A stretch of DNA of 64,000 nucleotides from Mesorhizobium xinjiangense (GTDB taxonomy: Bacteria; Pseudomonadota; Alphaproteobacteria; Rhizobiales; Rhizobiaceae): positions 124,001 to 188,000 of the forward strand of contig NZ_WOAC01000015.1 in NCBI RefSeq assembly GCF_009749525.1, given 5' to 3'. The translations under genes were made by a program, and so were the position numbers. This document shows positions 37,397 to 46,350 of this stretch, in pieces. Within the stretch, counting starts at the first letter, position 1; the number at the start of each line of letters is the position of its first letter. Below the pieces are notes generated by a model that was not told the DNA's origin, ran no database searches, and worked only from the letters and a program-made list of their open reading frames with translations.

Positions 37397-39174
37397 CTCG
37401 CCGATTGTGCCGCCGGCAGTGCGACAAGGAAGGTCGTCCCCTCGCCCTCACTCGAGCGGAAGCTCAGTGCGCCGCCGAATTCGCCGACGATGGCGCGCGA
37501 GATCGACAGGCCGAGCCCCAGGCCCTCTCCTGTTTGCTTTGTCGTGAAGAACGGTTCCGACACGCGTCCGGCCAGATCGGCGGGAATGCCGCGTCCGTTG
37601 TCACGAACGGCGATCTCGATCATGTCGTCGCGCGCCGCCGCGGCAATTTCGATCGCCGGCGCATCCACGTCCGAAACGGCATCCAGCGCATTGACCAGCA
37701 GATTGAGGATGACCTGCTCCAGCCGCACCGCGCCTGCGGCGACCTTCATCGAGGACGGCACGTCGATGGCAATCGCCGCGCCAAGCTGGTCGGCCCGGTG
37801 CTGCACGATCTCGACAGCGGCAGCGATGCTCTGCGCGACGGAGACCACCTCGGTCGCTCCCTTGTCCTTGCGGGCAAAGGACCTCAGATGCCTGACCGTA
37901 CGCTGGATGCGGCGCACCAGTTCGCGCGCCGATTTCATCTTGCCGCCGACCGCGCCCGCGTCGCCCCGCTCGGCCAGCACACCGGCGGTCGCAAGCGTGT
38001 TCTCCAGGGCCGAAAGCGGTTGGCTCACCTCGTGCACGATCGCCGTCGACATGCGCCCGAGCGCGGCGAGCTTGGCCGTCTGGATCAGCGTTTCCTGCGC
38101 CTCGCGCAGCTCCGCCTCGGCACGCCGGCGCTCCTCGATTTCGCGATTGAGCTCGGAGGTGCGTTCCTCCACCCGCTTTTCCAGCCGGTCATGCGCGTCG
38201 AGCTTGGCGCGGATGAGTTGCCGGCGCTGACTGACATAGACGCCGGTGCCGTAGACGAGGAGGCCGGCGAGCAAGGCGGTGAGCGCGACAAGATGAGCGC
38301 CGCCATAGATCGGCCCGAGGCTTGCCGCCCTGATCAGGCGCCATTCATCGGGTCCCAGCCTGGCGCTTCGCAGCAGAAATTCCTCGTCCCGGTCCTCCAG
38401 CACCGCCTGCGCCGGCATGATTTCGATACCGGCGAAGATCGGCCGCACCGCCGCCAGGTCAATGCCGTCATATTTGCGCGTGCGTTCGATCTCTGCCAGC
38501 ACCTCCTCGCCGAGGCCGGTCAGCGGTCGGTACTTCCATGGCCGGTAGCCGGAGAGGAAGACCACGCCGTCCTCGTCGGCAAGCGCCGTCGGCGCATCGG
38601 GCTGATGCCAGGCCGCCTCGAGCTCAGCCATATCGACCTTGGCCACGGCAACGCCGATGACGCGGTTGCCATCGCGAATGACGGAGGAGAGGAAATAGCC
38701 GGGAATGCCGGTCGTCACGCCCACCGCATAGTAACGGCCCTCGCCTTGGGCCAGCGCATCGCTGAAATAGGGGCGGAAGCGGTAGTTCTGGCCGACGAAG
38801 CTGCCAGGCTCACCGTGATTGCTCGCTGCAACGGTCAGCCCCTCGCGCGTCATGACATAGAGTTCGTCGGCCTGAGACAGGGCGCGGATCTCGGTGAGAT
38901 AGCGATTGGCCGTGGCGATGGCCGCCGGGTCTCCCGCCTTCAAGGCCGCGACGATCCGGCCGTCGCGCCCGATGACGGCGGGCAGGTAGCGGAAGCGCTC
39001 GATCTCGCTTTCGACAGAGCGCTCCAGCACGCCCAGTTCCTGCTCGAGCGAGGCTTCGAGGCGCCGCTTGCCTGCTTCGACAGCGATGAGCCAGGCCGTG
39101 ATCGCCGCCGCGATTGTGACGGCGGCCACGCCGAGCAGCGCCACAAGACGATTGGCAAACACCGATCTAACCAC
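37381..39174 (-). CDS. dctB: Sensor histidine kinase (DctB-like)
   Basis: This 597-residue membrane kinase has a first helix at about 8-30, a periplasmic tandem-PAS/Cache sensor domain (about 35-285; AASNHGEPGSFVGQNYRFRP and RYYAVGVTTGIPGYFLSSVI are DctB-like) and a second helix at about 287-310. A coiled-coil linker rich in RERTSEL-type heptads follows, then HisKA with the phospho-acceptor His in AIVHEVSQPLSALE and the ATP-binding domain (NLLVNALDAV, DNGRGIP, GLGLGLSI). The sensor type suggests small carboxylates as signal. It would phosphorylate the DctD-like regulator encoded downstream, from which it is now separated by hicAB on the other strand. Confidence 0.93.
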   Translation of the reverse strand: MVRSVFANRLVALLGVAAVTIAAAITAWLIAVEAGKRRLEASLEQELGVLERSVESEIERFRYLPAVIGRDGRIVAALKAGDPAAIATANRYLTEIRALSQADELYVMTREGLTVAASNHGEPGSFVGQNYRFRPYFSDALAQGEGRYYAVGVTTGIPGYFLSSVIRDGNRVIGVAVAKVDMAELEAAWHQPDAPTALADEDGVVFLSGYRPWKYRPLTGLGEEVLAEIERTRKYDGIDLAAVRPIFAGIEIMPAQAVLEDRDEEFLLRSARLGPDEWRLIRAASLGPIYGGAHLVALTALLAGLLVYGTGVYVSQRRQLIRAKLDAHDRLEKRVEERTSELNREIEERRRAEAELREAQETLIQTAKLAALGRMSTAIVHEVSQPLSALENTLATAGVLAERGDAGAVGGKMKSARELVRRIQRTVRHLRSFARKDKGATEVVSVAQSIAAAVEIVQHRADQLGAAIAIDVPSSMKVAAGAVRLEQVILNLLVNALDAVSDVDAPAIEIAAAARDDMIEIAVRDNGRGIPADLAGRVSEPFFTTKQTGEGLGLGLSISRAIVGEFGGALSFRSSEGEGTTFLVALPAAQSAREAAE

Positions 39175-39257
39175 GATCTACCTACGGACGGTTGGACGCG
39201 TCCCGAATAGCCCGTCTTGCGGCAAAGCGATAGTCCCGGCCGACTCTGCGCCCTGCC

Positions 39258-39650
39258 TCAAAAGAGATCGCAATCTCCGAAGTCGGTATCCGCGTCGGCC
39301 AGGGCCGAACCGTCTGTGGAAGCAAGCCGGCGGCGGAGGCCAGCCAGCTTCACGCCGGCGAGTGCGGCGCCGGCATCGATGTCGAGATCGCGCGGCAGAC
39401 CATCGCGGCAAGCGGCAATGAAATCGGCGATGCCGGCAACCTTCTGCGACAGCAGGTCGGCCTCCTGGACCGCGCACAAGACCGACGGCGCCACGTTCGG
39501 CAAGCCTGCGGCAGCCGATGCGATCACAGCCTGGTTGCGGTCGATCGCCCGCGCAATGTCGCAGAGCTCGGCTTCGATGCGCGCCAGGACGTCGCGCGCC
39601 GGCTCGCGCTGTGTGTCGTGGTGTTTCATGGCGGCGGCGATCTTCGTCAT
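39258..39650 (-). CDS. cheT: CheT-like protein, possible CheZ-type phosphatase
   Basis: This 130-residue largely helical protein is encoded last in the chemotaxis operon, where Sinorhizobium meliloti has cheT. Residues 65-69 read DLLSQ, the DxxxQ arrangement used by CheZ-type phosphatases to remove phosphate from CheY. The surrounding helix (PSVLCAVQEADLLSQKVAGI) is amphipathic, and the C-terminus ends DFGDCDLF, perhaps a CheY-binding tail. I infer a CheY-P phosphatase role from position, size and motif; direct sequence similarity is too weak to be sure. ATG 39650 lies 11 bases after the cheD stop. Confidence 0.65.
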   Translation of the reverse strand: MTKIAAAMKHHDTQREPARDVLARIEAELCDIARAIDRNQAVIASAAAGLPNVAPSVLCAVQEADLLSQKVAGIADFIAACRDGLPRDLDIDAGAALAGVKLAGLRRRLASTDGSALADADTDFGDCDLF

Positions 39651-39661
39651 TGGATGGTCCG

Positions 39662-40204
39662 TCAAAACAGTTCGAGCGTGCCGCTCTCGGCGCGGGCCGG
39701 GACCGGCCGCGGCGTGGAGACTTGCGCAACGGCGGTGCTCGGCAAAAGGAACTGGCGCGCCCGGCCGGTCGAAGGCTGATATTCCAGGCGCCGTCCCTGA
39801 TCGCCGCCGACGCTGCCGCCGAGACAAGCAATCGCTTCCGTATCGAGAAAGCGGCGCGCAAACTCGATGTTCTTGGCCCCGACATCGGTCACGCCCTGCA
39901 TGGTGCGCGCGCCGCCGAACAGCTTGGCTTCGAGCTTGTCACGCCGCGCGCCGCGCTTCAGGAGGCCGTTGACCAGCAGTTCCATCAGATAGACGCCGAA
40001 GCGCTCGGCCTCGTTTCGCTCGGAATTTTCGCCATCGCCCGGCAGCAGGAAATGGTTCATCCCGCCGATGCCGAGCACGGGATCGCGCATGCAGGCCGCG
40101 ACGCAGGATCCGAGCACGGTCGTCAGCGTGACGGATGCATCGTCGGTCACGATGCAATCGCCCTGAATGACGTGTATGCGGTCGGGGCGACCCTTGAGGA
40201 TCAC
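39662..40204 (-). CDS. cheD: Chemoreceptor glutamine deamidase CheD
   Basis: This 180-residue protein would deamidate glutamines on chemoreceptors. The catalytic cysteine and histidine are visible in TTVLGSCVAACM and GGMNHFLLPG, and LEAKLFGGARTM plus IGAKN-like VGAKNIEFARRFL complete the family pattern. The start is GTG 40204, five bases after GGGAGG, and it overlaps the last three bases of cheY2. It is eighth in the che operon. Confidence 0.94.
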   Translation of the reverse strand: MILKGRPDRIHVIQGDCIVTDDASVTLTTVLGSCVAACMRDPVLGIGGMNHFLLPGDGENSERNEAERFGVYLMELLVNGLLKRGARRDKLEAKLFGGARTMQGVTDVGAKNIEFARRFLDTEAIACLGGSVGGDQGRRLEYQPSTGRARQFLLPSTAVAQVSTPRPVPARAESGTLELF

Positions 40205-40590
40205 TGAAGCCTCCCGACCACCGCTTCCAGCGCCTTCTTCAGATCCTCCGGCGTGAACGGCTTGTTGAGATAATTGTTGAGGCCGAGCTTGCGGCCCTCT
40301 TCGAGCACGTTGCGGTCGGCATTGCCGGTCAAAATCATGAAGGGCGTGCGGGCAAACACCTTGTGGGTCCGCACGGCCTTCAATAGTTGCAACCCGTCCA
40401 TCTTCGGCATGTTCATGTCGGAGATGATGAAATGACACGGCGAGGTCGTCATCATTTTCATCGCCTCCTCGCCATTGGCCGCCACCGAGATGTTGCGAAA
40501 ACCGATCGTCTCCAGCGCGTCGCGCAACAACAGCCGGCTCGTGGTCGTGTCGTCGACCACCAGTATCTTGAGTTGCGCTAGGAGTGACAT
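40201..40590 (-). CDS. cheY: Chemotaxis response regulator CheY2-type
   Basis: This 129-residue single-domain receiver protein has acidic residues in LKILVVDDTTTS, the phospho-acceptor Asp in FIISDMNMPKMDG, Thr in FMILTGNAD and Lys in NYLNKPFTPEDLK. Rhizobial che operons encode two CheY proteins: one (CheY2) acts on the flagellar motor and the other serves as a phosphate sink. The position between cheB and cheD matches CheY2, so this is the likely motor-binding one. It overlaps cheD by three bases. Confidence 0.93.
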   Translation of the reverse strand: MSLLAQLKILVVDDTTTSRLLLRDALETIGFRNISVAANGEEAMKMMTTSPCHFIISDMNMPKMDGLQLLKAVRTHKVFARTPFMILTGNADRNVLEEGRKLGLNNYLNKPFTPEDLKKALEAVVGRLQ

Positions 40591-41636
40591 GGAATTGCCC
40601 CTTCTCTGGTTATCACACCAACGGAAAAAATCTCCCGCGCTATCCAGTTCAACGGGACCTGCCTGGCCACGCCCCCCATCTCGAACGCCACGCGGGGCAT
40701 GCCGTAGATCAGCGACGTGTTCTCGTCCTGGCCGATGGTGCGGGCGCCTGCCCGGGCGAGCTGCGCCATCCCCTCGGCCCCATCGCGGCCCATCCCTGTC
40801 AGGATCACGCCGACGGCGTCGCAACCCGCCGCTGCAGCCACCGAGGACATGAGAACATCGACCGACGGGCGATGGCCGGATACGGGCGCGCGGGCACGCA
40901 GCCGGCAGGCGAGCCCCTCGCCCTGGCGCACGACCTCGAGATGGGCGTCGCCACCCGGCGCGATATAGATCGTGCCTGGCCGGGCAGGTTCGCGGTCGAC
41001 GGCCTCCTGAACCTTCGGCTTGCATATCCGGTCGAGCCGCTCGGCGAAGGAACGGGTGAAGTTGGCCGGCATATGCTGGACGATCACCGTCGGCGGGCAG
41101 TCGGCGGGAAAGTCGCCCAGCACCGCGATCAGGGCTTCCACCCCACCGGTCGATGCGCCGATCGCGATGATGCGTTCGCTGGCCCGCGTCATCTGCTGGT
41201 GAAGCGCGGCCTCGTTGCGGCCGGGCGTACGACCCCGCTCGCTGGCGCGGGCCGCTCCGGCGGCACGCACCAGCTCGGTCAGTTCCTCAAAGGACCTGTC
41301 GTCTTTCAGCGACGGCTTGCCGATGCACTCGAAAGCCCCGTTTGCCAGCGCATCGATTGTCGCTGCCGCACCGGCGATCGTGAGGCTGGAGACCATGATC
41401 ACCGGCCGCGGACGATGCTTCATCACCCGTTTGAGAAAGTCGAGCCCGTTCATCCTCGGCATTTCGATGTCGAGCGTGATGACGTCCGGGTCCAGCGTGT
41501 CGACCATGCGGAAGGCCGCCGTCGGGTCGGGCGCCTCGCCGACGACCTCGATGTCGGGATGGCAGTTGAGCGCAAAGCCGATGATCTTGCGCATCGTCGG
41601 ACTGTCGTCGATGATGAGAACTCTGACCGGCTTCAT
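40578..41636 (-). CDS. cheB: Chemotaxis protein-glutamate methylesterase CheB
   Basis: This 352-residue enzyme has an N-terminal receiver (Asp in VITLDIEMPRMNGLDF), a linker at about 125-155 and a C-terminal methylesterase. The catalytic triad is Ser in IGASTGGVEAL, His in IVQHMPANFTRSFAERL and Asp in ILTGMGRDGAEG. It removes receptor methyl groups during adaptation. The start overlaps the cheR stop (ATGA) and its 3' end overlaps the cheY2 start by 13 bases. Confidence 0.95.
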   Translation of the reverse strand: MKPVRVLIIDDSPTMRKIIGFALNCHPDIEVVGEAPDPTAAFRMVDTLDPDVITLDIEMPRMNGLDFLKRVMKHRPRPVIMVSSLTIAGAAATIDALANGAFECIGKPSLKDDRSFEELTELVRAAGAARASERGRTPGRNEAALHQQMTRASERIIAIGASTGGVEALIAVLGDFPADCPPTVIVQHMPANFTRSFAERLDRICKPKVQEAVDREPARPGTIYIAPGGDAHLEVVRQGEGLACRLRARAPVSGHRPSVDVLMSSVAAAAGCDAVGVILTGMGRDGAEGMAQLARAGARTIGQDENTSLIYGMPRVAFEMGGVARQVPLNWIAREIFSVGVITREGAIPCHS

Positions 41637-42514
41637 TGGCCGGCCCGCCCGGTGTGGCGCCACGTTGTGATGCCGTCGGCCGCGAAATGCTGCGCGGCCT
41701 GGCCGGACACCCGCTCGGAATGGCCGATATAGAGATGGCCTTGCGGTTTCAAGATGTCGGAAAAGCGCTGCCAGAGCTCCGCCTGCCTGGCCTTTTCGAA
41801 ATAGATGACGACGTTGCGGCAGAAGACGATGTCGAACCTGCGGCGCATCGGCCAGCGGGCAAAGAGGTTCAGCTCGCGAAAGGCGACGATCTCGCGCGCC
41901 TCGTCGGCGATCCGCCAGTTCGGCGCGCCGGCGCCGGGGATCTTGCGGAACCAGCGATTGCGCATGTCCTTCGGCAGGTCCGTCAGGGCGCTTTCGCCAT
42001 ATTGGCCGGCTCTCGCCTCCTCGATCATGTTGGGATCGATGTCGGTCGCCAGGATCTTGACGTCGTGGCGCGCCACGTCCGGCATCAGGGACAGGATGAC
42101 GAGCGCGATCGTGTAGGGCTCCTGGCCATTGGAGCAGCCCGCCGACCAGATGCGCACCTCGCCGCCGGCGCGCGCATGGTCGAGCAGCCGCGGCAGCACC
42201 CTGGTCTTCAGATGCTCGAAATGATGCCCTTCGCGAAAAAAACGCGTCACATTGGTGGTCAGGGCCGCAACCATCTGCTGGCGCTCGTCGGCACTGTCGG
42301 AGCGTGCGACATAGCTGCAATAGTCGCGGAAGTTTTCCAGACCCAGGGCACGAATGCGCTTGGCCAACCGAGCATAGACGAGCGCCGCCTTGGTCTCGGC
42401 GAGATGAATGCCCGCATGGTCGTGGAGAAGCGCCGCGATGCGCGTGAAATCATCGGCCGTGAGCAGATACTCGCCGGCGACGATTCCTTCCCTCCCATGC
42501 GCGGCCTGGCTCAT
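41633..42514 (-). CDS. cheR: Chemotaxis protein methyltransferase CheR
   Basis: This 293-residue SAM-dependent methyltransferase acts on receptor glutamates. It has the N-terminal helical domain (LTADDFTRIAALLHDHAGIH) and the SAM domain motifs VRIWSAGCSNGQEPYTIAL and ILATDIDPNMIEEARAGQY. FDIVFCRNVVIYFEK and LYIGHSERVSG follow. ATG 42514 overlaps the cheW stop by one base (TGATG). Confidence 0.95.
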   Translation of the reverse strand: MSQAAHGREGIVAGEYLLTADDFTRIAALLHDHAGIHLAETKAALVYARLAKRIRALGLENFRDYCSYVARSDSADERQQMVAALTTNVTRFFREGHHFEHLKTRVLPRLLDHARAGGEVRIWSAGCSNGQEPYTIALVILSLMPDVARHDVKILATDIDPNMIEEARAGQYGESALTDLPKDMRNRWFRKIPGAGAPNWRIADEAREIVAFRELNLFARWPMRRRFDIVFCRNVVIYFEKARQAELWQRFSDILKPQGHLYIGHSERVSGQAAQHFAADGITTWRHTGRAGQ

Positions 42515-42987
42515 CAATTGACCGATCCCGGATTGGGATGGGTGTGCAGCACGCTGTCGAGGCCGATCAGGCTGATCATGCGGCCCTCGACGGCCAGCAC
42601 GCCTTTCATGAAGCAGCGCGCAAGCGCGGAGGCGACGTCCGGCGTCGGCTGGATCTTGTCGTCGGTGATAGTCAGGATGTCGGAGACGGCATCGACCAGA
42701 AGGCCGACGCTTTGCGTACCGACCTGGGTGACGATGATCACGTGGCGCGCCGTGGGCTCGGTGGAGCTAAAGCCCAGACGGGCGGCCAGATCGATCACCG
42801 GCAGCACCGAGCCGCGCAGATTGATCACCCCCTTCACATAGTCCGGCGAATGCGGCAGCGGCGTTGTCGGCGTCCAGCCGCGAATGTCGCGCACGGACAT
42901 GATGTCGACGCAGAACTCCTGTCCGCCGAGCCTGAAGGCGATCAGCTCGTTGCTGGAGGCGGTATCGTGTTCGTTGACATGCGTCAT
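42514..42987 (-). CDS. cheW: Chemotaxis coupling protein CheW
   Basis: This 157-residue scaffold protein links receptors to CheA. It is a single CheW domain with [38 protein letters not shown] and [18 protein letters not shown]. Its start overlaps the cheA stop by four bases (ATGA). Length is normal. Confidence 0.95.
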   Translation of the reverse strand: MTHVNEHDTASSNELIAFRLGGQEFCVDIMSVRDIRGWTPTTPLPHSPDYVKGVINLRGSVLPVIDLAARLGFSSTEPTARHVIIVTQVGTQSVGLLVDAVSDILTITDDKIQPTPDVASALARCFMKGVLAVEGRMISLIGLDSVLHTHPNPGSVN

Positions 42988-45194
42988 GCTGCAGTCCTCT
43001 TGCGATTGGCGAGATCGGGTTCGGCACGCCGGCCGGCGACGACCGCATCGACATCGACGATGACGGCGACCTGGCCGTCGCCGAGAATGGTTGCCGCGGC
43101 GACGCCGAAGACATGGCCGTAATTGGCCTCGAGACTCTTGATGACGACCTGCTGCTGGCCGACGATGCTGTCGACCAGCAAGACGCTCTGGGCGCGATTT
43201 TCCGTCTCGACCATGATGGCGACGCCGTCGAGCGGGTCGGTCTCGGCCTCGCGATAGCCGAGCTCGTGGCCGACGTCGATCAGCGGCAGGAAGGCACCGC
43301 GCATGGAGACCACGCGCGACGTCTCACCGAGACCGTGGACATCCGCCTCCTTGGGCTGCAAGGTCTCCACGATCGCCGTCAATGGCACGACCAGCGTCTG
43401 CCCGGCCACGTTGACCACCATTCCGTCGAGCACCGCCAGCGTCAGCGGCAGGCTCATCGTGAATGTCGACCCGGCGCCCGGCTGCGAGGCGATCGAGATG
43501 CGTCCGCCCAACGCCTGGATGGAGCTTTTCACCACATCCATGCCGACCCCGCGCCCCGAAACGTCCGAGACCGAACCTGCGGTGGAAAAACCAGGGTGAA
43601 AGATCAGATCGTCGATCTCGCCGTCGGAGAGCTGGGCATTCGGATCGACCAGCCCGTTGGCGACCGCCTTTTCGAGCACGCGTTGCCGGTTGATGCCGGC
43701 GCCGTCGTCGGCCACCTCGATAACGACGCGGCCCGAGCGATGCGCCGCCGTCAGCCGCACCGAGCCCTGTTCCGGCTTGCCGGTCTCGACCCGCTCCTCT
43801 GGGGTTTCGAGCCCATGGTCGATGGCGTTGCGGATCATGTGCGTCAGCGGATCGGCCAGGCGCTCGATCACCGTCTTGTCCACCTCGCAGGCCTCGCCCT
43901 CGGTGACAAGGCGCACCGACTTGCCGGTCATCTCGGCGACCTCGCGCACGACGCGCGACATACGCTGGAAGATCGGCCGCACAGGCTGGGCCCGGATGGC
44001 CATGACCGAGTCCTGGATCTCGCGGGTCAATTGCTCGAGATCGTCGAGACCGACAGCAACCTCCGACAGTCGCGCGATGCCCGCTTCGGTGACGCGCTGG
44101 GTGAGCATCGACTGGTTGATCACCAATTCGCCCACGAGGTCGATCAGACGATCGACCCGGTCGAGGTCGACGCGTATGGTCTGGCTTGCTTGCGCCTGGG
44201 CGGACTGGCCGCCGGCGGCAGGCTTGGCAGGGGCAGCATCCTTGACTGCGACCTCGGCGATCCTGTCCATGACCTTTTGCGGGATGGCCGGAGCCTCCGC
44301 CTCGCCTTCGGCCAGGCTCGCCGCCTGATCCAGCACGGCCGCGACGGGCTCGGGCTCGAAGTCGAAAACCGGGTCGGCCGGCATTTCCTGCTCCACCGTG
44401 AATTCGCAGTCGAATTCGACGAATTCGAACACCTCACGCACGGCGTCCTCGCCGAGGCCGGTGACGAGCCGGATCGTCCAGGAGAGATAGGCGCCCTCCG
44501 GGTCCAGTTCCGCAAGCACAGGCACCGCGGAAACGTCGCAGGCGATATCGGCCTCGCCGAGCGAGCAGATCTCGCGCAGGATCTTGGCCGCGTCGTTCGC
44601 CTTGGCATAGAGTTCGGGCTTGGGCCGGAACCAGATGCGAAAAATGCTGTCGGCCGCCACTGGCTCGGCATCGGCATCGCCGCCCAGCAGCCCGTCGAAG
44701 GAAACCTGCAACGGCACGAAGCCGTCGTCATCGCCCGCTTCCCCGGCATTTGCGGTCTGATCGACAGACGCTTCCGGCGCAGAGACGGCGGGCGCCGCCG
44801 TCGCGGCATCCGGATCGGCAATCCTGGTCAATTCATCATGCAGGTGCGCCACGCGCTGATCGTCCATCGCGCCGCCGTCGCGCGAGACGCGCACGAGATC
44901 GGCCAGCGTGTCGGAGGATCGCAGCATCAGCCTGACAAGCGCGGCATCCGCTTCGATCCGGCCGCTTCGCACGAGGTCGAGTGCGGTCTCGAACGTATGG
45001 GCGAAACGCACCAGTTCGTCGAGCCCGAAGGCGCCGGCACCGCCCTTGATCGAGTGCACGGCGCGGAAGACGGCATTGACCGTATCGTGGTCGCTGTCTC
45101 CGCTTTCGATGGAAAGCAGGCCCGTCTCCAGCTCCGCAAGCTGTTCTTCGCATTCCTGGAAAAAAGTCTGCCTGATTGCGGCCATGCTATCCAC
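42984..45194 (-). CDS. cheA: Chemotaxis histidine kinase CheA
   Basis: This 736-residue kinase has the P1 domain with phospho-acceptor His47 ([15 protein letters not shown]) and a P2-like region (about 225-310; [19 protein letters not shown]). The dimerisation domain follows ([20 protein letters not shown]), then the ATP-binding domain ([26 protein letters not shown]) and a C-terminal CheW-like domain. GTG 45194 is chosen because GGAG lies nine bases before it; the in-frame ATG at 45185 is too far from that site. It is third in the operon. Confidence 0.95.
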   Translation of the reverse strand: MDSMAAIRQTFFQECEEQLAELETGLLSIESGDSDHDTVNAVFRAVHSIKGGAGAFGLDELVRFAHTFETALDLVRSGRIEADAALVRLMLRSSDTLADLVRVSRDGGAMDDQRVAHLHDELTRIADPDAATAAPAVSAPEASVDQTANAGEAGDDDGFVPLQVSFDGLLGGDADAEPVAADSIFRIWFRPKPELYAKANDAAKILREICSLGEADIACDVSAVPVLAELDPEGAYLSWTIRLVTGLGEDAVREVFEFVEFDCEFTVEQEMPADPVFDFEPEPVAAVLDQAASLAEGEAEAPAIPQKVMDRIAEVAVKDAAPAKPAAGGQSAQAQASQTIRVDLDRVDRLIDLVGELVINQSMLTQRVTEAGIARLSEVAVGLDDLEQLTREIQDSVMAIRAQPVRPIFQRMSRVVREVAEMTGKSVRLVTEGEACEVDKTVIERLADPLTHMIRNAIDHGLETPEERVETGKPEQGSVRLTAAHRSGRVVIEVADDGAGINRQRVLEKAVANGLVDPNAQLSDGEIDDLIFHPGFSTAGSVSDVSGRGVGMDVVKSSIQALGGRISIASQPGAGSTFTMSLPLTLAVLDGMVVNVAGQTLVVPLTAIVETLQPKEADVHGLGETSRVVSMRGAFLPLIDVGHELGYREAETDPLDGVAIMVETENRAQSVLLVDSIVGQQQVVIKSLEANYGHVFGVAAATILGDGQVAVIVDVDAVVAGRRAEPDLANRKRTAA

Positions 45195-45210
45195 GGTCAA
45201 TACTCCGTCT

Positions 45211-45576
45211 TCAGGCTGCGACGCGGTGAATGGCGTTGACCAGCTTGGCCGGATCGAAGGGTTTGACAATCCAGCCTGTCGCGCCGAGGCGGCGTGCGCG
45301 GTCCTTCTTGTCGCCGACGCTTTCCGTGGTCAGCACCAGGATCGGGATTGCGCGATGCCTGGCGCTGTCGCGCACCGCCTCGATAAAGCCGAACCCGTCC
45401 ATGCGCGGCATGTTGATGTCGGTGACGATCACGTCGGGCACCGCACCTTCGAGCACTTCGAGCCCCTGCACGCCATCCTCGGCCTGCAGGACTTCCATTC
45501 CCGCTTCGACGAGCGTGGCGCGCAGCATTTCGCGGATGGTGCGCGAATCGTCGACGGTCAGGACCAGCTTGGTCAT
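45211..45576 (-). CDS. cheY: Chemotaxis response regulator CheY1-type
   Basis: This 121-residue receiver protein has LVLTVDDSRTIREM with the acidic pocket, the phospho-acceptor Asp in VIVTDINMPRMDGFGF, Thr in ILVLTTES, and Lys in GWIVKPFDPAKLV. Placed directly before cheA, it corresponds by order to rhizobial CheY1, the proposed phosphate sink that drains CheY2-P through CheA. It starts two bases after the cheS stop. Confidence 0.93.
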   Translation of the reverse strand: MTKLVLTVDDSRTIREMLRATLVEAGMEVLQAEDGVQGLEVLEGAVPDVIVTDINMPRMDGFGFIEAVRDSARHRAIPILVLTTESVGDKKDRARRLGATGWIVKPFDPAKLVNAIHRVAA

Positions 45577-45577
45577 C

Positions 45578-45865
45578 TCAGGCGCTCCTCACGGTCATGT
45601 CGGCAATCTCCAGGCCCATGGATTGCAGGCCTTCGGCAAACGCGGCCGAAGGCTCGGAAACGATCAGTTCGGCACCGTCTTGGGCCCATGTCGCTGCCGC
45701 CGACAGAAGAACCTGGATGCATTGTGCGCCCACGCGCTCGACATTCGAGGCGTCCACGACAACGTCCTTTCCGCGGCAAGCGTTGAGCTGCGCGGCCAGG
45801 GGCGTGGTCTGCGTGATGTCGAGGACGGGCGGCAAGGTCACGGGGCAGGACAATTCAGACGTCAT
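45578..45865 (-). CDS. cheS: STAS-domain protein, CheS-like
   Basis: This 95-residue STAS-type protein is the first gene of the operon. CRGKDVVVDASNVERVGAQC resembles the SpoIIAA/MlaB core, and VERVGAQCIQVLLSAA occupies the site where anti-sigma antagonists carry a phospho-Ser; here no Ser is at that spot. Size and position equal those of S. meliloti CheS, which binds CheA and speeds CheY1 dephosphorylation. ATG 45865 follows AAAGGA and GAGGAG. The assignment is by synteny and fold type. Confidence 0.8.
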   Translation of the reverse strand: MTSELSCPVTLPPVLDITQTTPLAAQLNACRGKDVVVDASNVERVGAQCIQVLLSAAATWAQDGAELIVSEPSAAFAEGLQSMGLEIADMTVRSA

Positions 45866-46350
45866 TCCTTTGCTCCTCAATATCCCCTTCTTGCGCCCGG
45901 AGGGACGGCCGGCGCGCTTGCCCCCCGCCCGCGCAGCCGGCCGCCGAACGCGCCGTTACGGCAGCGTTCATCCGCAATGTCTCGCCATTCCCCTGCCATC
46001 AGGCCCGACGCATCCATCGTCGCGACCGGACCGTCTCGTCGGCCCTGTCAAACGCGCGGAACGGCACGAAACGCTGATCCGCAACGGCACAGGCAGACCG
46101 CTGCCGGCACCAAGGGCTGACGTCGAGTAACAATGGCAATGGGTGGAAGTGCATCCGGCATGTTCCGGACACCGGGCGCGGCGTCATGCCTTTGGCGCGA
46201 AGTCGTGCCAAGCCCAGCTAGGCGCACCTTGGCAATCATTCGTTTATCAGCTGTTAATGCAGGCGCCCGGCCGCCATTTTTTGCGCCGCGGGCCGCGCCG
46301 GAACCCTTCGCCCTGCCAGTGCATCGCGCACGTTCCGGGATTTGATGGCC
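45866..46350. other. 485-bp gap upstream of the chemotaxis operon
   Basis: I see no convincing gene here. In S. meliloti the che operon begins with a chemoreceptor gene at this place; none is present. The only AT-rich stretch, around 46225-46260 (minus strand GCATTAACAGCTGATAAACG), could hold the che promoter. A 20-base minus-strand GAGGAGCAAAGG-containing leader precedes cheS. Confidence 0.6.

Noticed and set aside
43113-45239. 708-codon plus-strand open frame opposite cheA
   Set aside because: cheA on the minus strand has every domain of the family; the opposite frame shows only low-complexity antisense composition.
45866-46350. Small genes in the gap upstream of cheS
   Set aside because: Short frames of 60-180 codons exist on both strands but have no ribosome sites, no known motif and shadow-like composition.
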